Shown: piece after piece, positions 27,505 to 35,819 of the stretch
How positions within the stretch are numbered: position 1 is the stretch's first letter
Layout of the letters: each line of letters starts with the position of its first letter
Source: Pseudoclavibacter sp. AY1H1
GTDB lineage: Bacteria; Actinomycetota; Actinomycetes; Actinomycetales; Microbacteriaceae
DNA: 64,000 nt
Reading direction: 5' to 3'
Assembly (NCBI RefSeq): GCF_002931055.1
Contig: NZ_PSXX01000001.1
Location: forward strand, 434,001 to 498,000
Notes under the pieces: model-generated
The model's database searches: none
The model's input: the letters and a program-made list of their open reading frames with translations, nothing else
Told to the model about the DNA's origin: nothing
Position numbers and translations under genes: made by a program

Positions 27505-27530
27505 GGTTTCTCCCGAAACCGTGCCATAAT
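27505..27530 (+). promoter_or_regulatory. palindrome and -10-like box upstream of sigA
   Basis: GGTTTC-TCCC-GAAACC (27505-27520) directly precedes CATAAT (27525-27530), about 87 bases before the sigma factor ATG. The palindrome occupies the -35 region, so it could be an operator or an alternative-sigma element. A TTGACA near 27569 has no well-spaced -10. Confidence 0.4.
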
Positions 27531-27616
27531 CAACGGATGGACCCTGCGGGTCTGCCTCTGCGCAGACTTGACAAGGGCCTTCCTTATGCCCGCACCGTGA
27601 CGAGAGGGGTCTGAAC

Positions 27617-29023
27617 ATGGCGACACGCACGGGAGCTACCACGGCTACTGCAGAAGCAACCGAGGACATCAAGAAGGCGCCAGCGCGCAAGCGCGCAGCG
27701 CCGGTCAAGAAGGCGAGCGCCGAATCGAGTGCCGCTGTCGAGACCGAGAGCGCAGCTGACGAAGCAGCGGGCACCAAGAAGCCTGCCGCGAAGCGCGCAC
27801 CTGCGAAGCGCAAGGCAGCGACTGCCTCGGAGGGCGCGCCAGCCAAGGCTGCGCCCCGCAAGCGGGCGGCGACGAAGAAGAAGGCTGAAGGCGACGAGCC
27901 GGAAGACGGCGTCGAAGAAGGCGAGATCGAAGAGGTCGATGTCGACGCGGATGCGTCCGATGCCGTCGACTCCGACGACGACTCGGTCAAGCCGGCCGAC
28001 CCGAAGGACGCGAAGGCCGACTCCGAGAAGGCGCGCGTCAAGGGTGCCATCGTGCTCACGCCGAGTGACGACGAGGAAGAGACCCCGGTCTACTCCGCTG
28101 CGATCACCGGCGCGACGGCCGACCCCGTCAAGGACTACCTGAAGCAGATCGGAAAGGTCGCACTGCTGAACGCGGCCGAAGAGGTCGACCTCGCCATGCG
28201 CATCGAGGCGGGCCTGTTCGCCGCCGAGAAGCTCAAGGAGCAGGAGGGCGAGCTCGACAAGCAGCTCGTTCGCGAGCTCAAGTGGGTCTCTCGTGACGGC
28301 GATCGCGCGAAGAGCCACCTCCTCGGCGCCAACCTCCGACTGGTCGTGAGCCTCGCCAAGCGGTACACGGGTCGCGGCATGCAGTTCCTGGATCTGATCC
28401 AGGAGGGAAACATGGGCCTCATCCGTGCAGTCGAGAAGTTCGACTACACGAAGGGCTTCAAGTTCTCGACGTACGCCACCTGGTGGATCCGTCAGGCGAT
28501 CACGCGCGCAATGGCCGACCAGGCGCGCACGATCCGCATCCCGGTGCACATGGTCGAGGTCATCAACAAGCTGGCTCGCGTGCAGCGCCAGATGCTGCAG
28601 GACCTCGGTCGCGAGCCCACGCCTGAGGAGCTCGCCAAGGAGCTCGACATGACGCCCGAGAAGGTCGTCGAGGTGCAGAAGTACGGTCGCGAGCCGATCT
28701 CGCTCCACACCCCGCTTGGTGAAGACGGCGACAGCGAGTTCGGTGACCTCATCGAGGACACCGAGGCTGTCGTTCCAGCCGACGCAGTGAGCTTCACGAT
28801 GCTGCAGCGTCAGCTCGAGTCGCTGCTCGACTCGCTTGCAGAGCGCGAAGCTGGCGTCATCCGCATGCGCTTCGGCCTCGGAGACGGCATGCCGAAGACG
28901 CTTGACCAGATCGGCGACACGTTCGGCGTGACCCGCGAGCGTATCCGCCAGATCGAGTCGAAGACGATGGCGAAGCTGCGTCACCCGTCACGCTCGCAGT
29001 CGCTGCGCGACTACCTCGAGTAG
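27617..29023 (+). CDS. sigA: primary RNA polymerase sigma factor (SigA/HrdB/RpoD)
   Basis: Housekeeping sigma-70. 468 aa: a long Lys/Ala and Asp/Glu-rich N-terminal region 1 (1-165) typical of actinobacterial SigA, region 1.2 ([20 protein letters not shown]), region 2 with [20 protein letters not shown] and [13 protein letters not shown] for -10 recognition, region 3, and region 4 with [19 protein letters not shown] for -35 binding, ending SQSLRDYLE. Upstream of DUF7455 and murT, a common actinobacterial neighbourhood. Followed by a strong terminator. Confidence 0.97.
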   Translation: MATRTGATTATAEATEDIKKAPARKRAAPVKKASAESSAAVETESAADEAAGTKKPAAKRAPAKRKAATASEGAPAKAAPRKRAATKKKAEGDEPEDGVEEGEIEEVDVDADASDAVDSDDDSVKPADPKDAKADSEKARVKGAIVLTPSDDEEETPVYSAAITGATADPVKDYLKQIGKVALLNAAEEVDLAMRIEAGLFAAEKLKEQEGELDKQLVRELKWVSRDGDRAKSHLLGANLRLVVSLAKRYTGRGMQFLDLIQEGNMGLIRAVEKFDYTKGFKFSTYATWWIRQAITRAMADQARTIRIPVHMVEVINKLARVQRQMLQDLGREPTPEELAKELDMTPEKVVEVQKYGREPISLHTPLGEDGDSEFGDLIEDTEAVVPADAVSFTMLQRQLESLLDSLAEREAGVIRMRFGLGDGMPKTLDQIGDTFGVTRERIRQIESKTMAKLRHPSRSQSLRDYLE

Positions 29024-29035
29024 GCACGAATCCAG

Positions 29036-29077
29036 TACGACGAAGGCCCGGATGCTTGCATCCGGGCCTTCGTCGTA
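29036..29077 (+). terminator. very strong hairpin terminator after sigA
   Basis: 20-bp perfect arms (29036-29055 and 29058-29077) that begin 13 bases after the stop. Probably also serves the convergent DUF7455 gene. Confidence 0.9.
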
Positions 29078-29110
29078 CGCGGTCGAACCGCGGTGGTGTC
29101 TCGGTGGCGG

Positions 29111-29350
29111 CTACTCCGCCGGCTGACCAGCCGCAGCCTTCTCGCCGTGCAGGCGCGAGGTCTCGTCGTGCCAGGCGACCGCCTGCTTGCGAAGCTTCTC
29201 TTCGTGGCGCGTCGCGTGGTGCGCGCAGAAGAGGAGTTCGCCGGCGCTCAGCTGGACGCGGACGTAGGCCTGAGCTCCACACGCGTCGCAACGGTCTGTT
29301 GCGGCAATTGGCGCCGAGTCGGTGCGCAGGGCCGTTGTGCTTTCCGTCAT
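29111..29350 (-). CDS. DUF7455 small zinc-ribbon-like protein
   Basis: 79 aa. Contains DRCDACGAQAYVRV and LLFCAHHATRHEEKL: a CxxC pair and a CxHH-type pair that could bind one zinc ion. The tail is helical. GGAGG before the ATG at 29350. Conserved next to the primary sigma factor in actinobacteria; function unknown, possibly an RNA polymerase-associated factor (inference by position only). Confidence 0.85.
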   Translation of the reverse strand: MTESTTALRTDSAPIAATDRCDACGAQAYVRVQLSAGELLFCAHHATRHEEKLRKQAVAWHDETSRLHGEKAAAGQPAE

Positions 29351-29578
29351 GATGCCTCCAAAGCTTCAGTGATCTGCCGATCAGGACAATTAGAGCACGG
29401 GCACCGGATTCCCGTGTGCTTTCGGCGGTCAGGTTCGCCCTGCGCGTAGCAGTGTTTCACCCGCGTGACGACCCGGGGTCCGTCGTGGGCGCGTGAGATA
29501 CTGGCCGCGGTCGGCGAGCCGGGGGATTCTCGCCGCAGACGCTGACGCGCACGTGGTTGCGCAGGATGAGGAGTGTGC

Positions 29579-30862
29579 ATGGGTGGCAAGCTGCGGCGGA
29601 TGATCGCCGTCGGTCTCGGACGGAGCGCGCGCGGAGCGATGCGTCTCCGCGGAGGCGGCTCAGCAGTCCCCGGCAGAGTGGCGCTCGCCATCTCCCCGGA
29701 CTTCCTCGAGACGGCCGTGGCGAAGCTCCCGCTCGGCGTCATCTTCGTCTCCGGGTCGAACGGCAAGTCGACGACGACGCACTTCCTGACCCGCATGCTT
29801 CGGCGGCACGGGCTCAGGGTGTTCACGAACTCCTCCGGCGGCAACCTCCCGCAGGGCATCGCGTCGTCGATGCTCCCGGATGTCGACGTCAACGGCAACC
29901 TGCGAGCGGACATCGCTGTCCTCGAGGTCGACGAGGCCTACGGGCCCCGCCTCCTCCCGCACCTGCATCCACGCGGGGTGCTGCTCCTCAACGTGCAGGT
30001 CGATCAGCTGAACCGCTTCTACGACCCGTCTCGGGTCACTGAGTTCCTCAGGACCATCGCGGCCGCATGCGGCGACTTCAGCGTCCTGAACGCCGATGAC
30101 GCATCGCTTCGCGGACTTCCCGTCTCGCTGGATGCGCCGGTGACCTGGTTCGGGGTCGCACCTGAGCTCATCGAGCAGTCCCCGAATGGTCTCTCGAACT
30201 TCGATGACATCTCAGCCGCGAGCGTCGAGGTCGCCGCAGGCGAGCGCGCCGTGCAGGTCGTGGCACTGCAGGGGCGCGATGCGACGCTGCGGATCGGCGA
30301 CGAGGAGCTGGAGATCCGTCTCCCCGCGCGTGGCCTGCACTACGCGCTCGATGCTGCTGGTGCAGCGGCGACTGCTCAGCGCATCCTCGGCGATTCCTTC
30401 GTTCCCGCGCTTGTCGCGGAGGCGCTCGGCGAGTCGCAGACCGTGTACGGGCGTGGTGAGGTGATGAGCGTCCGCGGGGAGGACATCGAGATCATCATGA
30501 TGAAGAACCCGCCGAGCCTGCAGATGAACCTCGATGCGCTCGAGGAGGCTCCGGAGCAGGTGTTCGTCTCCGTCGACGAGGGAACCCCCGACCCGTCCTG
30601 GATCTTCGGTGCCGATCTCAGCCGCCTCGAGCACGTCGACGTTGTCTCCGGCACGAAGGCCTGGCAGATCGCGACGAGGCTCGGCTACGGCGACATTCCG
30701 GTCGGTCTCGTGGAGCCCAGCCTCGGGGAGGCGCTCGAGAAGTTCCTGGCACTGCCCAAGCCCAGCCGCGGCATGAAGACCATGATCGTCAACTACGAGC
30801 AGATGATGTCGATTCGCCGACGACTCGGGCAATCGGGTATCGAGGGGAAGGTCAACTCATGA
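29579..30862 (+). CDS. murT: MurT-like Mur ligase lacking the cysteine ribbon
   Basis: In the MurT-GatD complex MurT activates the D-Glu alpha-carboxyl of lipid II with ATP, and ammonia from GatD then amidates it. 427 aa. Mur-ligase ATP loop VSGSNGKSTT (57-66), VLEVDEAYGPRLLPHLHPRG, LLLNVQVDQLNRFYDPSRV, and the DUF1727 C-terminus with TPDPSWIFGADL (Asp339 likely aligns with the triad Asp of Staphylococcus MurT). The four-Cys zinc ribbon normally inserted after the central beta region is absent: the only Cys is Cys165, and residues 190-230 carry no Cys. GAGGAG precedes ATG 29579. Overlaps gatD by 4 bases. See findings for a possible altered reaction. Confidence 0.85.
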   Translation: MGGKLRRMIAVGLGRSARGAMRLRGGGSAVPGRVALAISPDFLETAVAKLPLGVIFVSGSNGKSTTTHFLTRMLRRHGLRVFTNSSGGNLPQGIASSMLPDVDVNGNLRADIAVLEVDEAYGPRLLPHLHPRGVLLLNVQVDQLNRFYDPSRVTEFLRTIAAACGDFSVLNADDASLRGLPVSLDAPVTWFGVAPELIEQSPNGLSNFDDISAASVEVAAGERAVQVVALQGRDATLRIGDEELEIRLPARGLHYALDAAGAAATAQRILGDSFVPALVAEALGESQTVYGRGEVMSVRGEDIEIIMMKNPPSLQMNLDALEEAPEQVFVSVDEGTPDPSWIFGADLSRLEHVDVVSGTKAWQIATRLGYGDIPVGLVEPSLGEALEKFLALPKPSRGMKTMIVNYEQMMSIRRRLGQSGIEGKVNS

Positions 30863-31617
30863 AGCTGCGAATCGCTCACCTCTACCCGGTGGAGCTCGGA
30901 ATCAACGGAGATGTCGGCAACGTCACGGTGCTCGCGAAGCGTGCGCGCGTGCGCGGCTTCGATGTCGAAGTGGTGAACGTCGGACGTGGGGCGGCCTCGC
31001 TGCCCGGCGACATCGACCTGCTGCACGTCGGCTCCGGCCCTCTTGCTGCCGTGCAGACGGTGCAGGCTGACGCGCTGCAGCACGCTGAGCAGCTCCGCGA
31101 CCTCGTCGCGGCTGGCCTGCCGCTGCTCGCGATCGGCGGAGGGTGGGAGCTGCTCGGATCGAGCATCACCCACGATGACGGCGAGCTCACCGGTCTCGGC
31201 GTCTTCGCCTCCAGGGCTGTCCGGGAGCCGGCGCAGAGCGTCGCGGAGACGGTCGTGCGCACCCCGGGTGGACTCCTCGCGGGGTTCGCGAACCACAATG
31301 CCGTCACCTCCCTCGACGCGGGGTCGGAGCCGCTCGGCGAGGTTGTCCGTGGCTTCGGCAACGGCGGCTCAGCTGCGGAGAACAGCGGAGCCGAGGGCGT
31401 GCAGCGCCTGGGCGCGATCGGCACGCACCTGCACGGCCCCATCCTGGCCTTGAACCCCACGCTGGCAGACCAGCTCCTGCAGCAGGCCGTGCATCGTCAC
31501 GATGCTGACCGCACGCTCGGCGACGGCGGAGCGGAACTGGAACGACTCGACGGCTGGTCGCAGAACGCACGCCACGCGTTGATGCGGAGAATCGGCGTGT
31601 CCGCTCCAGCGGTTTGA
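30859..31617 (+). CDS. gatD: GatD-like class I amidotransferase without the nucleophile Cys
   Basis: 252 aa, homologous to GatD, the glutaminase that supplies ammonia to MurT. The nucleophile elbow, normally LAICGGYQLLG, reads LAIGGGWELLG: codon 93 (31135-31137) is GGC, Gly, where Cys is expected. The His of the triad region is kept (IGTHLHGPIL, His192). So the protein should not hydrolyse glutamine by the known mechanism, yet the frame is intact and translationally coupled to murT (ATGA). It may be structural or may present another amine donor. Confidence 0.85.
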   Translation: MKLRIAHLYPVELGINGDVGNVTVLAKRARVRGFDVEVVNVGRGAASLPGDIDLLHVGSGPLAAVQTVQADALQHAEQLRDLVAAGLPLLAIGGGWELLGSSITHDDGELTGLGVFASRAVREPAQSVAETVVRTPGGLLAGFANHNAVTSLDAGSEPLGEVVRGFGNGGSAAENSGAEGVQRLGAIGTHLHGPILALNPTLADQLLQQAVHRHDADRTLGDGGAELERLDGWSQNARHALMRRIGVSAPAV

Positions 31618-31623
31618 CCTAGC

Positions 31624-31647
31624 TGTCTGACCGTCTGACTGTCTGAC
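31624..31647. repeat. three tandem 8-bp units
   Basis: TGTCTGAC, CGTCTGAC, TGTCTGAC follow one another just past the gatD stop and before the terminator. Probably slippage-derived; no function known. Confidence 0.6.
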
Positions 31648-31651
31648 CGAG

Positions 31652-31681
31652 GCGCTGGCGTGCCTCAGCGCACGCCAGCGC
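31652..31681. terminator. bidirectional terminator between gatD and the racemase pair
   Basis: GCGCTGGCGTGC (31652-31663) pairs perfectly with GCACGCCAGCGC (31670-31681), loop CTCAGC. It serves gatD on the plus strand and the convergent racemase operon on the minus strand. Confidence 0.8.
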
Positions 31682-31686
31682 GTCGC

Positions 31687-32739
31687 TCAGCGGCGGCTGA
31701 AGCTCCGCGAGACGCGGGAGGTGAGTCCCGTCACGATCTCGTCGCCGACGGTTTCGCCCCACACCGCCCACTGCTCCGCGGTCGCCTCTCCCTGCGAGCC
31801 GTCGCCGAAGACGATGCAGGGTGCGCCCGCCGAGATGCCATCAGCATCGCTCGGGAGCGCGACGACCGTCTCGTCGACGCCCACCTCGACGACCGGTGCG
31901 ACGTGTCCATCGACAACCACGTAGGCGCCTGAGTCGGGGTCGGACTGGATACCGTCGCCGAAGCCCACGGCGATGCTCGCGAGGCCGTGGCGTGCATCCA
32001 GGACCGGGGCTCGCAGCTGCATGGCCGGCCTCAGCCCGAGGTCCGCCGCACTTCGATCGCCGAACGGCGAGATGCCGTAGGCGGCGATGCCGACCCTCAC
32101 GAGGTCGAAGTGCGCCTCGGGCAGATCGATGACGGCCGCGCTCGCTCCGAGATGGAGGAGCTCGAACTCCGCGCCGAGGCTTCTGGCCTCGTCGACGGCG
32201 GCCTCGAACAGGGCCGTCGATGCGAGGTCGGCACTGTGCGAGGTGTCAGAGAGATGGCTCCACGCGGCGACGACCTCGAGCTTGCCGAGCGACTGCAGCC
32301 TGAGGGCCTCCGTGACGAACTCGGCCCAGCGCGGCTGGTCGGCGCCCCCGCGGTGCAGGCCGGTGTCGATCTTGAGGTGCACTCGTGGTGTGCGCGCCGC
32401 GTCGCTCGCCGCAATCGCCTCCAGCTGCCAGAACGTCTGCACGCCGAGGTCGACTCGCGCTTCTGCCGCGGCCGCGAAGTCGGTGTCCTGGCCATGCATC
32501 CAGGCGAAGAGGGGTACCTCCACGCCTGCAGCGCGGAGATCGATCCCCGCGGTCGACTCCAGAACGCCGAAGGAGGAGACCCCAGCCTCCAGCCCCGTGC
32601 GCACGACCTCGTGCAGGCCGTGCCCATAGGCGTTCGACTTGACGGCAAGCATGAACTGCGAGCCGGAGGCAAGCTCCTTCAGGGCGCTGATGTTGTGGCT
32701 GATGGCCTCGAGATCGACGTGCGCCGTTGCGCGGCTCAT
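31687..32739 (-). CDS. alanine-racemase-like subunit with PLP lysine but Phe for catalytic Tyr
   Basis: 350 aa, fold-type III PLP racemase. The PLP-lysine motif is intact (VKSNAYGHG, Lys34), as are the other barrel ligands: Arg130 in KIDTGLHRGG, His162 in WSHLSD, Ser200 in GASAA, Arg215 and Tyr221 in VRVGIAAYG. In the C-terminal domain the catalytic Tyr (GYADG in normal enzymes) is Phe260 in VGFGDG, and the CMDQ motif has become GVDE. In alanine racemase that Tyr serves the active site of the partner subunit. Starts within the stop of the next gene upstream (ATGA), so the two are coupled. Confidence 0.88.
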   Translation of the reverse strand: MSRATAHVDLEAISHNISALKELASGSQFMLAVKSNAYGHGLHEVVRTGLEAGVSSFGVLESTAGIDLRAAGVEVPLFAWMHGQDTDFAAAAEARVDLGVQTFWQLEAIAASDAARTPRVHLKIDTGLHRGGADQPRWAEFVTEALRLQSLGKLEVVAAWSHLSDTSHSADLASTALFEAAVDEARSLGAEFELLHLGASAAVIDLPEAHFDLVRVGIAAYGISPFGDRSAADLGLRPAMQLRAPVLDARHGLASIAVGFGDGIQSDPDSGAYVVVDGHVAPVVEVGVDETVVALPSDADGISAGAPCIVFGDGSQGEATAEQWAVWGETVGDEIVTGLTSRVSRSFSRR

Positions 32740-33434
32740 GTGTAGCTCCGTTCGAATCGGGGACTCATCCGGCTCGCGATGGCCGCAGCTCGCAGGCCGG
32801 TCGCATGCTGCCAGTCGAGGATGCTCGGCTCGCCGACGGCCGGGTCGCCGAAGAGGGTCGCCAGCTCGCCCGGCTGCGCTTCTGCGCCGAGCAGGTCGAC
32901 GGAGAACTGGTCCATCGAGATGGCGCCGACGATGGTGCGCGTCTTCCCGCCGATGAGCACGGATGCGGTGTTCGAGGCACGGCGGACAACCCCGTGGGCG
33001 TAGCCGACGCCGACGAGTGCGAGCTGCGTCGCTTCCGTCGTGACGTAGCTGTACCCGTAGGACACGCCCTCGCCGGCTCCGACATCCTTCACGGCCAGGA
33101 TCTCGGCGCTCACGCGCATCGCGGGCCGGTAGGCGCGATCCGTGAGCCCGAACAGGGAGCCGCCCGTGATCCTGTCGGAGTTCACGGAGTCCGCGTCGAG
33201 CAGCTTCGTGCTCAGATGCGACAGGGAGGCGCGCTCGAGCCCAGGGGAGACGATGAAGCCGTCGTATCCCTCGCTGTCGAGTGCTTCTGCGACGCGGAGA
33301 GCGCCATGGCCGTAGGCGTCTGCGCGCAGGTCGGCGTAGCTGGCCGTCTCCGAACCGAGGAGTCGGGTCGAGTTCTCGCGGATCGCGCGGAGGTCGATGT
33401 GGATGCGTCTGCGCACCGGCTCGGGAGTCTGCAC
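32736..33434 (-). CDS. short alanine-racemase-like subunit with catalytic Tyr but no PLP lysine
   Basis: 232 aa against about 370 for the family. N-terminus aligns (IHIDLRAIREN) but the PLP-lysine motif reads LRADAYGHG with Arg37 for Lys, and most of the barrel between residues about 62 and 85 is deleted. The C-terminal domain is well kept: RPAMRVSAEI, VSYGYSY, VGYAHG with the catalytic Tyr145, and SMDQF with Met174. It cannot bind PLP by itself. Together with the following gene it could supply the Tyr side of one composite active site. GTG start at 33434 behind GAGAGGG. First gene of a two-gene operon. Confidence 0.82.
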   Translation of the reverse strand: MQTPEPVRRRIHIDLRAIRENSTRLLGSETASYADLRADAYGHGALRVAEALDSEGYDGFIVSPGLERASLSHLSTKLLDADSVNSDRITGGSLFGLTDRAYRPAMRVSAEILAVKDVGAGEGVSYGYSYVTTEATQLALVGVGYAHGVVRRASNTASVLIGGKTRTIVGAISMDQFSVDLLGAEAQPGELATLFGDPAVGEPSILDWQHATGLRAAAIASRMSPRFERSYT

Positions 33435-33634
33435 GTTGTGCCCTCTCTGGTCGTCGCTGGCGTGGTCAGGCTAGCACCGGCGGTTCGGTGGCCCGCTGAG
33501 GCGCGCGTGTGGGCGCTGTGGTGTGGGAGCCGCGAGAAAGCCCGCATCCGGTCTACGCTCGAAGGTGGCCTGCCGCTGAACGCGGTTGGCCGAGATCACA
33601 GGCACGATGACGCAGAAGAAGGACGAGGACCTCG

Positions 33635-35734
33635 GTGGCGAATTCCGGAGACGCATACTCAGCCAGACACCTCTCGGTGCTCGACGGGCTCGATGCGGTC
33701 CGGAAGCGGCCGGGCATGTACATCGGCTCGACCGACTCGCGTGGCCTCATGCACTGCCTGTGGGAGATCATCGACAACTCGGTCGACGAGGCCCTTGCCG
33801 GTCACGGCTCACGCATCCGAGTCCAGCTGCACAGCGATGGATCCGTCAGCGTCGATGACGACGGGCGAGGCGTCCCCGTCGACATCGAGCCGAAGACCGG
33901 TCTCAGCGGCGTCGAGGTCGTCTTCACCAAGCTCCACGCGGGTGGCAAGTTCGGCGCAAGCAACTACGGGTCGGCGGGAGGCCTCCACGGTGTCGGTGCC
34001 TCGGTGGTGAACGCGCTCTCCGCGCGCCTCGACGTCGAGGTCGACCGGGGCGGGAAGACCTACGCGATGAGCTTCCGGCGCGGCGAGCCAGGCATCTTCG
34101 AGGATGGTGCCGGCGGGCCCAGCCCGACGTCGAACTTCGTCCCCTTCACGGATACGAGCGAGCTCCGCGTCGTGGGCAAAGCGAAGCGCGGCGTCTCCGG
34201 CACACGGGTTCGCTATTGGGCTGACCCGCAGGTGTTCATCCGCGAGGCGAGCTTCCAGACCAACGACCTCGCCGAGCGCGCGAGGCAGACGGCGTTCCTG
34301 GTACCAGGCCTCGAGATGGTCATCGAGGATGCCCGTGACGAGTCGGTCGCGCCCACGACGCAGCAGTTCCGCTTCGACGGCGGGATCACGGAGTTCGCCG
34401 ACTTCCTGGCACCGGACGCTCCGACGACGGACACCTGGCGCATCGAGGGGAGCGGGGAATTCACGGAGACCATCCCGGTGCTCGACGACGAGGGCCTCCA
34501 GCTCGTGACGAAGGAAGTCGCGCGCACGATGCACGTCGATCTCGCGTTGCGCTGGGGCACCGGCTACGAGACGACCGTGAAGAGCTTCGTGAACATCATC
34601 TCGACGCCCAAGGGCGGCTCTCACCTCGCCGGGTTCGAGCAGGGGATGCTCCGTTTCTTCCGGGCAGAGGTCGAGAAGAATGCCCGACGCCTCAAGGTCG
34701 GCAACGACAAGCTCGACAAGGACGACGTCCTGGCGGGCCTCACCGCCGTCGTGACGGTCCGCATCCCGGAGCCCCAGTTCGAGGGGCAGACGAAGGAGGT
34801 CCTGGGAACGCCAGCGGCCAGGGCGATCGTCCAGAAGGCCGTGACGGCAGGCCTGACCGAGAAGTTCTCGTCGACCAAGCGCCAGGACAAGGCCGAGGCC
34901 AACCTCCTGCTCGACAAGGTCGTGCAGGAGATGAAGTCGCGCCTCTCCGCTCGCGCCCACAAGGAGACGCAGCGACGCAAGAACGCACTCGAGAGCTCCT
35001 CGCTGCCGACCAAGCTCGTCGACTGCCGATCGAACGATGTGGCGCAGAGCGAGCTCTTCATCGTCGAGGGTGACTCCGCGCTCGGCACCGCGAAGCCGGC
35101 GAGGAACTCGGAGTTCCAGGCGCTCCTCCCCATCCGCGGCAAGATCCTCAACGTGCAGAAGGCCTCGGTCTCCGACATGCTCTCCAACTCGGAGTGCGCG
35201 TCGATCATCCAGGTCGTCGGCGCAGGGTCGGGGCGCAGCTTCGACATCGGCCAGGCTCGCTACGGCAAGGTCATCCTGATGAGCGACGCCGACGTCGACG
35301 GCGCGCACATCAGGACGCTGCTGCTCACGCTCTTCTTCCGCTACATGAGGCCCATGCTCGACGCGGGTCGTGTCTTCGCGGCCGTGCCGCCCCTGCACAG
35401 GGTGGTCATCATGCATGCGGGCAGGAAGCCCAACGAGACCGTCTACACCTACTCCGAGAAGGAACTGCACACGCTGCTCTCGAAGCTCGAGAAGCAGGGG
35501 AAGCGGTACCAGGATCCGATCCAGCGCTACAAGGGCCTCGGCGAGATGGATGAGGACCAGCTCTGGAACACGACCATGGACCCGAGCGCGCGCCTGCTCA
35601 GGCGCGTCACGAACGCGGACGCGCACAACGCCGAGCGCGTGTTCGATCTGCTCATGGGCAGCGAGGTCGCGCCTCGCAAGGAGTTCATCATCGAAGGATC
35701 CGAGCACGTGGCTCGGGCGGACATCGACGTCTAG
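33635..35734 (+). CDS. parE: DNA topoisomerase IV subunit B
   Basis: ATPase subunit of a type IIA topoisomerase. 699 aa: GHKL ATPase (WEIIDNSVDEAL with the Mg-binding Asn; GGLHGVGASVVNALS), transducer domain, and TOPRIM domain with FIVEGDSALG and DADVDGAHIRTL metal motifs, then YKGLGEMDEDQLW. GTG start at 33635 behind GAGGAC; no longer in-frame start is better. Converges on the matching A subunit, an arrangement that suggests paired function rather than gyrase, whose genes normally lie by the origin. Confidence 0.93.
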   Translation: MANSGDAYSARHLSVLDGLDAVRKRPGMYIGSTDSRGLMHCLWEIIDNSVDEALAGHGSRIRVQLHSDGSVSVDDDGRGVPVDIEPKTGLSGVEVVFTKLHAGGKFGASNYGSAGGLHGVGASVVNALSARLDVEVDRGGKTYAMSFRRGEPGIFEDGAGGPSPTSNFVPFTDTSELRVVGKAKRGVSGTRVRYWADPQVFIREASFQTNDLAERARQTAFLVPGLEMVIEDARDESVAPTTQQFRFDGGITEFADFLAPDAPTTDTWRIEGSGEFTETIPVLDDEGLQLVTKEVARTMHVDLALRWGTGYETTVKSFVNIISTPKGGSHLAGFEQGMLRFFRAEVEKNARRLKVGNDKLDKDDVLAGLTAVVTVRIPEPQFEGQTKEVLGTPAARAIVQKAVTAGLTEKFSSTKRQDKAEANLLLDKVVQEMKSRLSARAHKETQRRKNALESSSLPTKLVDCRSNDVAQSELFIVEGDSALGTAKPARNSEFQALLPIRGKILNVQKASVSDMLSNSECASIIQVVGAGSGRSFDIGQARYGKVILMSDADVDGAHIRTLLLTLFFRYMRPMLDAGRVFAAVPPLHRVVIMHAGRKPNETVYTYSEKELHTLLSKLEKQGKRYQDPIQRYKGLGEMDEDQLWNTTMDPSARLLRRVTNADAHNAERVFDLLMGSEVAPRKEFIIEGSEHVARADIDV

Positions 35735-35764
35735 CTGCACAACTCGGTGGCCAGGACGCCGGAC

Positions 35765-35802
35765 GCCAGAGGCCGGCTCCCGATCGGGGGCCGGCCTCTG
35801 GC
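35765..35802. terminator. bidirectional terminator between parE and parC
   Basis: GCCAGAGGCCGGC (35765-35777) pairs with GCCGGCCTCTGGC (35790-35802), with an inner CCCGATCGGG palindrome. Confidence 0.85.
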
Positions 35803-35819
35803 ATGCTGCGCGCAGCAGC

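Noticed and set aside
29385-29424. AGCACGGG...CCCGTGTGCT hairpin upstream of DUF7455
   Set aside because: Stem has a bulge and a 9-base loop and does not sit at a gene end; too weak to call.
30859-31617. Idea that the Cys-to-Gly change in GatD is a sequencing error
   Set aside because: A Cys codon would need one base change (TGC to GGC), but neighbouring elbow residues also differ (GGW for GGY, E for Q), and the MurT partner is altered too. Read data would settle it.
32745-32765. TTCGAATC motif resembling a tRNA T-loop
   Set aside because: No acceptor, D or anticodon stems can be built; it lies at the end of the short racemase gene.
32736-33434. Idea that the short racemase gene is a decaying pseudogene
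   Set aside because: Frame is intact, start has a ribosome site, it is coupled to the next gene by ATGA, and precisely the residues missing in its partner are conserved. Kept as a gene, though decay is the main rival explanation.
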